A stretch of 64,000 bases of DNA. Source: JACVRW01 sp963746825 (GTDB lineage Bacteria; Actinomycetota; Thermoleophilia; Solirubrobacterales; Thermoleophilaceae). A program made the translations under genes and the position numbers. The notes beneath the pieces are model-generated. The model was not told the DNA's origin. It ran no database searches and was given only the letters and a program-made list of their open reading frames with translations. The DNA is taken from the NCBI GenBank assembly GCA_963746825.1, contig CAVVCU010000010.1:194159-258158 (forward strand), written 5' to 3'. Shown piece by piece: positions 18,742-27,606 of the stretch; within the stretch, counting starts at the first letter, position 1; every line of letters begins with the position of its first letter.

Positions 18742-19044
18742 CAGCCTGTTCCTTTCGAGTTGACCTTGCACGTGTAGTAGGCACGATGCGCACCCGCCGG
18801 AGGCCAGACAGCACCCGACATATCGAAAGACGTGGTCCCCGGCGCGAGGCCGGGAACAGCGGGCGCCCAGCACGGACCGGCAATCTCCGCCGGTGTCGTG
18901 GAAGGCGCTCGCGAGGTCATGGCTCCAATATGCGAGCGCCCCCCCGGAGGGCGCAAGGAACTACGGGTTTACGTGGCCGACCCTCCTCGTATGTGGACGC
19001 GGCGTAAAGCCTGCGTAAACCGCGATTTTGCGGGGGTTTTGCCG
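18742..19044. other. intergenic region upstream of the repeat-protein gene
   Basis: 303 bp without a supported gene; it holds the promoter region of the surface locus and the end of the recombinase-like gene. Two GCGTAAA heptamers lie 11 bp apart (19002-19008 and 19013-19019), and a related TTTACG lies at 18968-18973. One-helical-turn spacing of direct repeats is typical of response-regulator binding, but no regulator is assigned. A weak hairpin CCGC-GATTTT-GCGG lies near 19,020-19,035. Short ORFs here look like chance. Confidence 0.35.
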
Positions 19045-20206
19045 TTAGGGCCCGGAAGAGGGCCGCTGCACCGGCGGCAGCTGATCGGCCTTCTTGGCCC
19101 GGCTGCGGCGCTTGTATCCGGCCGCGGTTTGCACGCTGGAGGGCCGCCACTGGGCTCCTCCGCGCGGTGTGGGGACGCCCTCGGCGTTGAGCACGTCGGC
19201 GATCGCCTGAAGGGTCATTCCGTCCTGGCGCATGGCGGCGATTCGCTTGCTGACCTCGGGCCAGCCGGACCCGGTCGCGCCCGAGGCCGCCTCCGCCGCG
19301 GCGGCCCGCTTGGCCTGTGCTTCCGCCAGGCCCTTACGCGTGCGTTGAGATAGCCGGTCACGCTGCAGGCCGGCCACCGATGCGAGTGCCCGAACGGTGA
19401 GCCGGCCGCCCGAGCTGGCGGTGTCCAGCTCGAGGTCCACGGTCACGAGCCGGATCCTGTTTCGCTCCAGCCAGTTGACCATCGCCCCCAGCTCCGCGAC
19501 GGAGTGACTCAGCTGCCCGAGGGAGCCGACGACGAGGCAGCCGGCCTGCCCGGCCGCGATGCGCTCGATGAGCCCCGACAGCCCGGGCCGGTCGAGCGCC
19601 TTACCCTCGACCTGTACTTCACGGATGATTTCGACCACTTCGAGACCCAGGTCGGCGCAGCGGCGCCGGATGGCCTCGACGGCTTCCTCGGACTCCGCGG
19701 TGGAGTAGGCGAGGGCCTGGTTGGCGAGCACCGCGGGAGCCGCCACGGGCGTCGCTTCGGCGGGCTCCGGCTCGGCCGGCTCCGGTGCAGTAAACGGCCG
19801 TCTCGGGGGCGCCCCCGGGACGGCGCTCCAGGGCGAGCCGGCCACTCGAGCTGGCGGTGTCGAGACCGACGTCCAGAGCCACCAGGCGCGCCCCTGCGCG
19901 CTCGAGTCGATCGATCACCGAGGCCAGCTCGTCGACGCTCTGGCTGAGCTGCTCGAGGTCGTGCACGACGAGGCAGGAGACCTCGCCGGCCTCCACCTGA
20001 CCGAGCGCGCGCTCGAGGCTGGGCCGGTTCTGGGAGCCGCCGTCTTCGGAGTCGGCTTCGCGGATCAGGTCGACCACCCGCAGCCCCAGCGACGCGCACA
20101 CCTCGTCGATCGCCGCCGCCTGGGTGTCGAGCTCGAGCGCGGCGGCCTCGGCCCGGGGGCTCAGGAAGGCCACGGCCGAGCTGGGGGTGTGTGATCTCGC
20201 GTTCAC
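19045..20206 (-). CDS. tandem resolvase-like domain protein, recombination residues missing (one frameshift)
   Basis: From the GTG at 20206 the first half shows a serine-recombinase-like fold (residues about 20-125: LRVVDLIREADS, RPSLERALGQVEAGEVSCLVVHDLEQLSQS, GLDTASSSGRLA). A 1-base break near 19,830 leads into a Pro/Glu-rich linker and a second, similar domain (AYSTAESEE, LDRPGLSGLIERI, VVGSLGQLSHS, TASSGGRLTVRALASVA, RDRLSQRTRKGL) plus a C-terminal HTH-like TLQAIADVLNAEGVPTPRGG. In true recombinases the DRLSRS motif supplies catalytic arginines; both copies read (E/G)QLS(Q/H)S, so strand exchange is unlikely. The protein may be a DNA-binding regulator derived from a recombinase. Nothing mobile is adjacent. 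Confidence 0.7.
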
Positions 20207-20268
20207 GATCTCGCTTCGAGCTTAACCCCACCCCGCCGCCTCGGCGAATCGCGCTAGCCTCACGCGGC

Positions 20269-20718
20269 GTGAGGCGGACTCGGGCTGTTGTGCTGGTGGG
20301 GCTCGCTGCGCTCGCCTTGGTCGCCTGCGGGGAGAGCGCCGAGGACGAGTACAAGAAGGACTTCCCGCCCCTGAGTCAGAAGCTCGTGAGCCTCGGCGGC
20401 GAGGTGGGCAACACGCTCCAGGGCGCCGGGGAGAGCAGCGATGAGCAGCTGGCCGACTCCTTCTCCCGCTACGCCCAGGAGCTCGGCGACGTGCAGCAGG
20501 ACATCGACGAGCTCGAGCCGCCGGAGGACCTGGCCGGCGAACAGGACGAGCTCGTGTCCGCGATCGGTGACGTCCAGGGCTCCCTCGAAGGCATCGCCGA
20601 GGCGGCCAGTGAGGGCGACGCCGAGTCGGCGCGTCAGGCCACTCTCGAGCTCGTACAGAGCTCAAAGGAGCTTCGCCGAACGCGCGGCACGCTCACTCGC
20701 TCGGTCAACGAGCTCTAG
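20269..20718 (+). CDS. small lipoprotein, function unknown
   Basis: 149 residues from the GTG at 20269. RRTRAVVLVGLAALALVACG is a lipoprotein signal peptide with lipobox LVAC, so the mature protein should be anchored by Cys outside the membrane. The rest is predicted to be helical with heptad-like patterns (QDIDELEPPEDLAGEQDELVSA, then EGIAEAASEGDAESARQATLELVQ), like actinobacterial coiled-coil lipoproteins that carry an ELEPPxD motif. Its 3' end overlaps the convergent 3-hydroxyacyl-CoA dehydrogenase by 14 bp. No enzymatic motif is visible. Confidence 0.75.
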   Translation: MRRTRAVVLVGLAALALVACGESAEDEYKKDFPPLSQKLVSLGGEVGNTLQGAGESSDEQLADSFSRYAQELGDVQQDIDELEPPEDLAGEQDELVSAIGDVQGSLEGIAEAASEGDAESARQATLELVQSSKELRRTRGTLTRSVNEL

Positions 20719-22234
20719 GTCGCCAGCCGGCGACCATGGCCCTGCGCCACAGCAGCGGAGCGATGCGGTAGCGCTCTTCGCGGCGCTCGCGCCAGAGGCC
20801 GTCGAGCACCGCGCAGACGTGCTCGACCCCCACCGCCTCCAGCCACGCGAAGGGCCCCCGGGGGTGGTTGAGGCCGAGCGTCAGGCCGGTGTCCACGTCC
20901 TCTTCGGCGCCCACCCCCTCACCGACAGCGAAGCAGGCCTCGTTGATGAGCTGACAGGCGATCCGGCCCAGTGCGAGGCCCGGCGCGTCGTCGACCCACT
21001 CGGCGGCAAAGCCCAGCCGGGCGAAGAACTGCTCGGCTGTTTCGGCAGCGAACGAATGGGCGCTGGGGAGGCGGGTGAGCTCGACCAGGCTGCACTCCTC
21101 CAGCGGCGGCAGCAGGTGGAACCCGATCGCGCCCGGCTCGCCCCGCGCTGCGAGGCTCGTGCCCGCGCACAGGGCGAGCACCGGCGCGCCGCCCCGCAGG
21201 CCGCTCGCCGGCGTCGACCCCGCGTCCACGATGAGCTCCGCGGGCGCTCCCTCGCGCAGCTCGTACCCGGCCTCGCGCGAGCGCTCGCGGAGGGCATCGG
21301 CCAGCGGGCCGGTGCCCACGATGGCGGCCGGCGTGCCGTCGCCCCCGCCCGGCGCGGCGGGTTGCGGATCGGGCGGGCGATGGGGTCCCTCCGCCGGGTA
21401 GTCGTAGTAGCCGCGCCCGGATTTCCGGCCCAGGCGGCCCGCCGCCACCATGCGCGCCTGTATCGGGCTGGGCTTCCAGCGCGGCTCGCCGAAGGACAGC
21501 TCGGTGAACGACTGGGCGACCGCGAAGCCCACGTCCACACCCACCAGGTCCATGAGCTCGAAGGGGCCCATGCGAAAGCCCCCGCCCATGCGGCAGATGC
21601 GGTCGATCTCCTCGTGGCCGGCGATCCCTTCCTGCAGCAGCCGCAGCGCCTCGGCCATGAAGGGGCGCCCGCAGCGGTTGACCAGGAAGCCGGGACCGTC
21701 GGAGGCCAGGATCACCTCCTTGCCCATGGCGTGTCCGACGTCGCAGGCCAGCTCCAGCGCCGCGTCGCCGGTCTGCTCGGCCCTGATCACCTCGAGCAGG
21801 CGCATGAGCGGCGGGGGGTTGAAGAAGTGCATGCCCACCACGTTCTCGGGGCGCTGGGCGGCGCCGGCGAGCGAGGTCACCGGGATCGACGAGGTGTTGG
21901 TGGCCAGCACCGTCTCCTCGCCGCAGACCTCCGAGAGCCGGCCGAAGAGCTCGCGCTTGAGCTGGGGCTGCTCGGGCGCGGCCTCGATCACGAGGTCACA
22001 GCCGGCGAGCCCCGAGAGTGCCGGGGCGGGCTCGAGAAACTCGGAGGCCTCCGGCGCGGCGCGGCCCTTTTCCGCCCATTTCTCGAGGCCCGCGCCGACC
22101 GCGCGAGCGCCGCGTGCGAGCGCCTCGTCGAGTGGGTCGTGCAGGACCGTGCGCAGGCCGGCGGCGCAGCCCAGCTGGGCTATTCCCGAGCCCATCGTCC
22201 CCGCGCCGACCACGCCGAGGACCACCTGCTTCAC
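20705..22234 (-). CDS. 3-hydroxyacyl-CoA dehydrogenase, PaaH/FadB2 type with duplicated C-terminal domain
   Basis: 509 residues from the GTG at 22234, overlapping the enoyl-CoA hydratase stop (GTGA). The Rossmann domain starts VVGAGTMGSGIAQLGCAAG; NTSSIPVTSLA and GMHFFNPPPLMRLLEVI contain the catalytic-region residues of the family, and PGFLVNR starts the first 3HCDH C-terminal domain. After a Pro-rich linker at about residue 300 there is a second, more divergent C-terminal domain (FAAEWVDDAPGLALGRIACQLINEA, GLNHPRGPFAWLEAVG). It oxidises L-3-hydroxyacyl-CoA with NAD+ in beta-oxidation. It is the last gene of a thiolase-ACAD-hydratase-HADH operon, so the cytosolic cycle is complete. Confidence 0.92.
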   Translation of the reverse strand: MKQVVLGVVGAGTMGSGIAQLGCAAGLRTVLHDPLDEALARGARAVGAGLEKWAEKGRAAPEASEFLEPAPALSGLAGCDLVIEAAPEQPQLKRELFGRLSEVCGEETVLATNTSSIPVTSLAGAAQRPENVVGMHFFNPPPLMRLLEVIRAEQTGDAALELACDVGHAMGKEVILASDGPGFLVNRCGRPFMAEALRLLQEGIAGHEEIDRICRMGGGFRMGPFELMDLVGVDVGFAVAQSFTELSFGEPRWKPSPIQARMVAAGRLGRKSGRGYYDYPAEGPHRPPDPQPAAPGGGDGTPAAIVGTGPLADALRERSREAGYELREGAPAELIVDAGSTPASGLRGGAPVLALCAGTSLAARGEPGAIGFHLLPPLEECSLVELTRLPSAHSFAAETAEQFFARLGFAAEWVDDAPGLALGRIACQLINEACFAVGEGVGAEEDVDTGLTLGLNHPRGPFAWLEAVGVEHVCAVLDGLWRERREERYRIAPLLWRRAMVAGWRPRAR

Positions 22235-22992
22235 CGGCCGCGGAACTCCGGCTTGCGCTTCTCCAGGAAGGCGTTCATGCCCTCGGTGCGGTCCTCGCTG
22301 GCCATGGCCAGCTCGTACAGGCGCCGTTCGTGGTCGAGGCCGGCGCTGAGCGGCATCTCGTCGGCGGCCAGCACCGCCCGCTTGCCAAGGCGCACGGCCA
22401 GCGGCGGTCGCTCCGACACCACCTCCGCGATCTCCAGCGCCGTCTCCAGCCAGGCGTCGAGCGGCGCCACCCGGTTGACGAGTCCCAGTTCCTGGGCCTC
22501 CAGCGCCGGGATGCGGCGCCCGGTGAGCACCAGCTCCATCGCGCGCTGCTTGCCCATGACCCGGGCCAGCCGCTGGGTCGCGCCGCCCCCGGGGATGATC
22601 CCCAGCAGGATCTCCGGTTGGCCGAACTCGGCCGACTCGGAGGCGACGATCATGTCGCAGGCCAGCGCCAGCTCGCAGCCGCCGCCCAGCGCATAGCCCG
22701 ACACCGCGGCTATCACCGGGGTGCCCAGCGCCGCGAGCCGGGGCCAGAAGCGCGCCGCGGGCGACAGCAGCACCTGCTCGAAGGTGCGCGTGGCCATGGC
22801 CTTGATGTCCGCCCCGGCGGCGAACCATTCGTCGTTTCCGGAGACCACCATGCAGCGAATAGAGGGGTCCGCGTCCCAGCGCTCGAGCAGCGCGGCCAGC
22901 TCCTCCATCAGCTCGGGCGAGAGCGCGTTGCGGGCCTCGGGGCGGTCGAGGCGCGCGTGGCCCACGGCCCCGTGGATCTCCTGGACGATCAC
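22231..22992 (-). CDS. enoyl-CoA hydratase/isomerase
   Basis: 253 residues from the GTG at 22992, overlapping the acyl-CoA dehydrogenase stop. Crotonase fold: RPEARNALSPELMEEL, the oxyanion-hole segment GNDEWFAAGADIKAM, SGYALGGGCELALACD, and GQPEILLGIIPGGGATQRL, which includes both the E-x-x-x-G-I-I-P region and the usual second catalytic glutamate area. Hydrates trans-2-enoyl-CoA in beta-oxidation. The start is set by the GTGA overlap; the long upstream extension of the frame lies within the neighbouring gene and is not conserved. Confidence 0.93.
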   Translation of the reverse strand: MIVQEIHGAVGHARLDRPEARNALSPELMEELAALLERWDADPSIRCMVVSGNDEWFAAGADIKAMATRTFEQVLLSPAARFWPRLAALGTPVIAAVSGYALGGGCELALACDMIVASESAEFGQPEILLGIIPGGGATQRLARVMGKQRAMELVLTGRRIPALEAQELGLVNRVAPLDAWLETALEIAEVVSERPPLAVRLGKRAVLAADEMPLSAGLDHERRLYELAMASEDRTEGMNAFLEKRKPEFRGR

Positions 22993-24140
22993 GGCACGAG
23001 CGCGTTCAGGCCGGTGTAGGCGCGCCCGATGATCAGCTTCTGAATCTGAGAGGTGCCCTCGTAGAGCGTGGTCACCCGGGCGTCGCGCAGATAGCGCTCC
23101 ACCGGATAGTCGTCGACGTAGCCCGAGCCGCCGTGCACCTGGATCCCCAGGTCGGCGCACTTGACCGCCGCCTCGGTCGCGTACAGCTTGGCGATCGATG
23201 TCTCGGTGGTGCTGGGCTTACCCTGGTCCTTGAGCCAGCCGGCCCGCCAAACCAGGCCGCGCGCGGCCTCGGTCTGCACCACCATGTCGGCGATCATCTC
23301 CTGTACGAGCTGAAACGAGCCGATCGGGCGCTCGAACTGGGTGCGTTCCTTGGAGTAGGCGATGGAGGCGTCGAGCGAGCCCTGGCAGATGCCCACGCAG
23401 CCGGCGGCCACGCTGTAGCGCCCGGAGTCGAGCGCGCTCATGGCGATCTTGAAGCCGTCGCCCACCTCGCCCATCAGGTCGCCCTCCACGTCGTCCAGCG
23501 CCAGCTCTGCGGTATCGGAGCCCTTGAGGCCGAGCTTGTGGTGGATCTCCTGGCTGGTGAAGCCAGGCTGGTCGGTGGGGACCAGGAAGCAGGCCAGGCC
23601 CTTGTGCTTCTTCTCGGGGTCGGTCTGAGCGAAGATCAGGGCCAGCTTGGAGTGGTTGCCGAGCGAGATCCACATCTTGCCCCCGCTGATGCGCCATTTG
23701 CCGTCCACCTGCTTGGCGCGCGTCTTCAGGTTGGCCGCGTCGGAGCCCGTATCGGGCTCGGTCAGCCCGAAGCAGGCGAGGGCCTCGCCCGAGCACAGCT
23801 GTGGCAGCCACTCCTGCTTCTGCTCCTCCGAGCCCCAGCGCACGAGCGAGGAACACACCAGAGAGGTCACCACGCTCACGACCGTTCGCATGGCCGAACA
23901 GCCGCGCCCGACCTCCTCCACGATCAGGGCGTAGGTGCGGTAGTCCACGCCGCGGCCGCCGTACTCCTCCGGCACGATCGCCCCGAGAAAGCCCATATCG
24001 GCGATCTTCTGAACGAGCTCGGTGTCGAAATGCTCGTTGCGGTCGTTCTCTCGCGCGCGCGGGAGTATCTCTCCGTCGGCGAAATCGCGGGCCGTTTCGC
24101 GGATGAGCCGCTGTTCGTCGGTGAGTTCGAAATCGATCAT
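22989..24140 (-). CDS. acyl-CoA dehydrogenase
   Basis: 383 residues. FAD-dependent dehydrogenation of acyl-CoA to trans-2-enoyl-CoA, with electrons passed to ETF. Seen: an N-terminal helical domain (LTDEQRLIRETARDFAD), the FAD/substrate motif CFGLTEPDTGSDAANLKT, GGKMWISLGNHSKLALIFA, and the C-terminal YEGTSQIQKLIIGRA with the catalytic glutamate of short-chain enzymes. The ATG at 24140 lies 12 bp after the thiolase stop. It is the second gene of the four-gene beta-oxidation operon. Chain-length preference is not readable; overall similarity is to short/branched-chain enzymes. Confidence 0.93.
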   Translation of the reverse strand: MIDFELTDEQRLIRETARDFADGEILPRARENDRNEHFDTELVQKIADMGFLGAIVPEEYGGRGVDYRTYALIVEEVGRGCSAMRTVVSVVTSLVCSSLVRWGSEEQKQEWLPQLCSGEALACFGLTEPDTGSDAANLKTRAKQVDGKWRISGGKMWISLGNHSKLALIFAQTDPEKKHKGLACFLVPTDQPGFTSQEIHHKLGLKGSDTAELALDDVEGDLMGEVGDGFKIAMSALDSGRYSVAAGCVGICQGSLDASIAYSKERTQFERPIGSFQLVQEMIADMVVQTEAARGLVWRAGWLKDQGKPSTTETSIAKLYATEAAVKCADLGIQVHGGSGYVDDYPVERYLRDARVTTLYEGTSQIQKLIIGRAYTGLNALVP

Positions 24141-24152
24141 GTGGGGTGGAGC

Positions 24153-25359
24153 CTACGCAGCCGGATTCTCGATCACCGCGGCCAGGCCCTGGCCCACGCC
24201 GATGCACATCGTGGCCACCCCGTAGCGCGCGCCACGGCGGCGCAGCTCCCAGGCGAGCGTGCCCAGCAGCCTCGCGCCCGAGCAGCCCAGCGGGTGGCCC
24301 AGCGCGATCGCCCCTCCGTTTACGTTGAGGCGCTCGTGCTCGAAGCCGAGCTCTCGCATCGAGGCCAGCACCTGGGCGGCGAAGGCCTCGTTGAGCTCGA
24401 CCAGGTCGATGTCGCCCACCGACAGGCCGGCGCCGGCTAGCGCCTTTCGCACTGCGGGCACGGGGCCTACGCCCATGAGCCCGGGGTCGACCCCGGCCGC
24501 CCCCGACGACACGATGCGGGCCAGGGGCTCTCGATCCAGCTCGCGGGCCCGCTCCTCGCTTGTGAGGACCACGCAGGCCGCGCCGTCGTTGATCTGCGAG
24601 GAGTTGCCGGCGGTCACGCTGCCGCCGTCGCGGAATATCGGCCGTAGGCCGCGCGAGCTTCTCGAGCGACGTGTCGGGCCGGGGGCCCTCGTCGGCATGC
24701 ACGGTCACCGGCTCGCCCTTGGGCTGGGCCACGTCGATGCTCACGATCTCGTCGTCGAAGCGGCCCGCGTCGGCCGCCGCGATCGCGCGCCGGTGCGACT
24801 CGAGGGCGAAGGCGTCCTGGTCGGCGCGCGAGACCGAGTAGCGCTCGGCCACGTTCTCGGCGGTCTCGCCCATCGACTCGGTCGAATGGGCCTCGGCCAT
24901 GCTCGGGTTGACAAAGCGCCACCCGATCGTGGTGTCGACGAGCTCGATGTTGCCGCGCGCCAGGCCGCGGTCGGGCTTGAGGGTCACAAGCGGGGCCCGC
25001 GACATCGACTCCACGCCCCCGGCCAGCACCAGACCGGCCTCGCCCAGGCGGATCTGCCGTCCGCCCTGCACCGCGGCCTCGAGACCCGACGCGCACAGGC
25101 GGTTGACCGTCACCCCCGGCACCTCGACGGGCAGGCCGGCCAGCAGGGCCGCCATCCGGGCCACGTTGCGGTTCTCCTCGCCCGCTCCGTTGGCGTTGCC
25201 CAGGTAGACCTCATCGATGTCCGCGGGATCGAGGCCGTTGCGCTCGACCGCCGCCCGCACCACATGGGCGGCGAGGTCGTCGGGCCGCACGCTCGAGAGC
25301 ACGCCGGCGTAGCGGCCGATCGGCGTGCGCAGGGCGTCGAGAATGACGGCTCGGGACAT
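24153..25359 (-). CDS. acetyl-CoA C-acyltransferase (thiolase), one frameshift
   Basis: ATG at 25359 (SRAVILDALRTPIGRYAG). Nucleophilic cysteine in VNRLCASGLEA; the histidine in GGAIALGHPLGCSG and second cysteine in ATMCIGVGQG complete the active site. The first part runs to about 24,650; there one extra C in the run GGCCTA shifts the frame. Removing it joins LAR to LRPIFRDGGSVTAGNSSQINDGAA, exactly as in thiolases. The restored length is about 401 residues, normal for the family. It cleaves 3-ketoacyl-CoA in beta-oxidation and heads the operon with acyl-CoA dehydrogenase, hydratase and hydroxyacyl-CoA dehydrogenase. The break may be a sequence error. Confidence 0.9.
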
Positions 25360-25382
25360 CTGGCGGAGCGTACACTCGGACC

Positions 25383-25682
25383 GTGGACGAGTTCGGCGTC
25401 TTCGTGCTGGGCGGGTTCGTGGTGGGGATCGCCATCCTGCTGGCGCTCGGGAAGTGGTATCCCGGCTCGGGGGCCGAACAGGTCCATTGGCGGCCCACTC
25501 GCTCTCCGGAGGTCGAGGCCGAGCTGGAGCTCGACGACGTCGATCAGATGCTCGAGGCCCAGAACGCCCGCCGCCGGGCCAGCGGCCGGCCCGAGCGCAG
25601 TGAGGACGACGTTCGGGCGCAGGTGGCCGAGGACGAGCGCTGGCGCGAAGAGCTGCGGCGGCGCGCGCGCCCCGAGACCTGA
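25383..25682 (+). CDS. small single-pass membrane protein, unknown
   Basis: 99 residues from the GTG at 25383, divergent from the thiolase (23 bp between starts). One N-terminal helix FVLGGFVVGIAILLALGKWYPG is followed by a strongly charged Arg/Glu-rich cytoplasmic tail (ELELDDVDQMLEAQNARRRASG, ERWREELRRRA). The motif LELDDVDQMLEAQNxRRRxxG recurs in small actinobacterial membrane proteins of unknown role; I can go no further. It is followed 3 bp later by a Rossmann-fold gene. Confidence 0.65.
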   Translation: MDEFGVFVLGGFVVGIAILLALGKWYPGSGAEQVHWRPTRSPEVEAELELDDVDQMLEAQNARRRASGRPERSEDDVRAQVAEDERWREELRRRARPET

Positions 25683-25685
25683 GCG

Positions 25686-26177
25686 TTGGCCCGCGTGCTG
25701 ATCGTGGGCTGCGGCTGCCGCGGCCGCGCCCTGGCGGAGGAGCTCGTCGCCGCGGGCCACGCGGTGCGCGGCACCACGCGTGACCCGGGCCTGGTCGGGG
25801 ACATCGAGGCGACCGGCGCACAGGGCGTGGTGGCCGATCCCGACCGGCTCGGCACTGTGATGGCGCAGCTGGCCGGGGTGAGCGTGGTCTGCTGGCTGAT
25901 GGCCAGCGTGGATGGCGCCGCCGCTCCCGACCTCCACGGCGCGCGCCTTCGGACCCTCCTCGAGCGCTTGGTCGACACGCCGGTGCGCGGTTTGGTGTAC
26001 GAGGGAGCGGGCTCGGTCGCACCAGAATTCTTGGCGGAGGGCGCCGACGCGGTCCGGGCCGCGAGCGCGACCTGGCGGATGCCGGTGGCCGTGACCGCCG
26101 CCGACCCGGCCGAGCACGCCGCATGGCTCGCGGAGATGCGGGCGGCCGTCGACGGCGTGCTGCTCGGCCCCTGCTAG
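25686..26177 (+). CDS. small NAD(P)-binding Rossmann-fold protein
   Basis: 163 residues from a TTG at 25686 (ARVLIVGCGCRGRALAEELVAAGHAVRGTTR). The G-x-G-x-x-G dinucleotide motif is clear and the protein resembles the first half of an extended SDR/NmrA-type epimerase. However, it is half the normal length and lacks a YxxxK catalytic pair. VLYEGAGSV-like strands follow (RGLVYEGAGSVAPEFLAEGADAV). It lies between a small membrane protein and rhodanese, all on the plus strand within 10 bp of each other. The function is unknown. Confidence 0.7.
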   Translation: MARVLIVGCGCRGRALAEELVAAGHAVRGTTRDPGLVGDIEATGAQGVVADPDRLGTVMAQLAGVSVVCWLMASVDGAAAPDLHGARLRTLLERLVDTPVRGLVYEGAGSVAPEFLAEGADAVRAASATWRMPVAVTAADPAEHAAWLAEMRAAVDGVLLGPC

Positions 26178-26186
26178 AAATTAGCC

Positions 26187-27029
26187 ATGGCCGACTACGC
26201 GAAGGACGTTCTCGTCGACACCCAATGGGTCGAGAACCATCTGTCCGACGACTCGATTCGCATCGTCGAGGTCGACGAGAACCCGTCTCTGTACGCGGAG
26301 GCCCACATCCCCGGCGCGATCGGCCTCGACTGGAAGAAGGACCTCCAGGACCAGGTCAAGCGCGATTTCCTCGCCCCGGAGGAGTTCGGGGAGCTCTTCG
26401 GCGGCCGCGGCGTGTCCAACGATCACACGATCGTGCTCTACGGCGATCGCAACAACTGGTTCGCGGCCTACACCTACTGGTACCTCCTCTACTACGGCCA
26501 CCAGAACGTCAAGCTGATGAACGGCCCGCGCGAGAAGTGGATCTCGGAGGGCCGTCCCACCTCGACCGACGTGCCCAGCTACGAGCCCCAGGAGTTCCAC
26601 GCGCGCGCGGGCGACGAGTCGATCCGCGCCCACCGCGACGAGGTCCAGGCCTCGCTGGGCGAAAAGATCCGGCTGGTGGACGTGCGCTCGCCCCAGGAGT
26701 ACTCCGGTGAGTTGATCGCGATGGCCGGCTACGAGCAGGAGGGAGCCCAGCGCGGCGGGCACATCCCGAGCGCGGCGTCGGTCCCCTGGGCTCAGGCGGT
26801 TCAGGAGGACGGCACCTTCAAGCCGGCCGACGAGCTGCGCGAGCTCTACGAGGGCAAGGGAGTGATCGACGGCAACCCGATCATCGCCTACTGCCGCATC
26901 GGCGAGCGCTCGGCGCACACCTGGTTCGTGCTGCACGAGCTGCTGGGGGAGAGCGACGTCAAGAACTACGATGGATCGTGGACCGAGTGGGGCAACATGG
27001 TCAACGTTCCCATCGACAAGGGCGCCTGA
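26187..27029 (+). CDS. sseA: thiosulfate/3-mercaptopyruvate sulfurtransferase (tandem rhodanese)
   Basis: 280 residues with two rhodanese domains: an inactive N-terminal one (residues 5-125, with YGDRNNWFAAY in place of the active loop) and a C-terminal one carrying the active-site loop CRIGERS (cysteine near residue 234). LVDVRSPQEYSGE and RGGHIPSAASVPWAQA are the conserved rhodanese CH2 boxes. It transfers sulfane sulfur from thiosulfate to cyanide or protein thiols. CRxGxRS resembles actinobacterial CysA/SseA thiosulfate sulfurtransferases. It is cytosolic. ATG at 26187, 9 bp after the preceding stop. Confidence 0.92.
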   Translation: MADYAKDVLVDTQWVENHLSDDSIRIVEVDENPSLYAEAHIPGAIGLDWKKDLQDQVKRDFLAPEEFGELFGGRGVSNDHTIVLYGDRNNWFAAYTYWYLLYYGHQNVKLMNGPREKWISEGRPTSTDVPSYEPQEFHARAGDESIRAHRDEVQASLGEKIRLVDVRSPQEYSGELIAMAGYEQEGAQRGGHIPSAASVPWAQAVQEDGTFKPADELRELYEGKGVIDGNPIIAYCRIGERSAHTWFVLHELLGESDVKNYDGSWTEWGNMVNVPIDKGA

Positions 27030-27045
27030 TGGGAACCGGGGTCGT

Positions 27046-27588
27046 CTAGAGCAGCGGAGCGAGCCGCTCCAGGAGCGACTGGACCATACGCGCGGTCGCT
27101 CCCCAGATCAGGTGCCCGTCCACCGTGTACGTGGGCGTCTTGACCGGCACGCCCTTGCGTACGAGCCGCTTCATGTCGTGCCCGGCCACGAGATCGGCCA
27201 GCGCGAACTCGAGTACCTGAGCCACCTCCGCCTCGGCGGGAGCCCAGACGTGGCCCCGCTCGATGGTCCCCACGAAGGGAAACACGCGGTAGCCGGTGAC
27301 GAAAGTCCCCACCGGGGGAAGGGCGCCCACCACCTCGACCGCCTCGGACGGCAGGCCGATCTCCTCATGGGCCTCGCGTAGGGCGGTCACACGCAGGTCC
27401 TCGCCGGGCTCGTCCTGGCGCCCGCCCGGGAAGGAGATCTCACCGGCGTGGCGGCGCAGGTCGGCCCGGCGCTCGGTGAACACGGCGGTGAGAGGGTCGG
27501 GCAACAGGGGCACGAGCACCGCGGCGTCCGTGCTGCCCGGCGCGTCCATGGCCGCCGCCTCTTCGGGGGTCAGGAGGTACTCCCGCAC
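27046..27588 (-). CDS. Nudix hydrolase, CoA pyrophosphatase (NudL/PCD1) type
   Basis: 180 residues from the GTG at 27588. The Nudix box GGRQDEPGEDLRVTALREAHEEIGL appears as GGRQDEPGED then LREAHEEIGL, preceded by the CoA-specific NuCoA motif FTERRADLRRHAGEISFPGG. Together these identify an enzyme cleaving CoA or acyl-CoA to 4-phosphopantetheine and 3',5'-ADP. It is divergent from the PncA-like gene with 18 bp between starts, so the promoters must overlap coding sequence. With the acyl-CoA genes nearby it may serve CoA turnover, but that link is only inferred. Confidence 0.88.
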   Translation of the reverse strand: MREYLLTPEEAAAMDAPGSTDAAVLVPLLPDPLTAVFTERRADLRRHAGEISFPGGRQDEPGEDLRVTALREAHEEIGLPSEAVEVVGALPPVGTFVTGYRVFPFVGTIERGHVWAPAEAEVAQVLEFALADLVAGHDMKRLVRKGVPVKTPTYTVDGHLIWGATARMVQSLLERLAPLL

Positions 27589-27606
27589 CGGAATATCATC
27601 GCGGAC

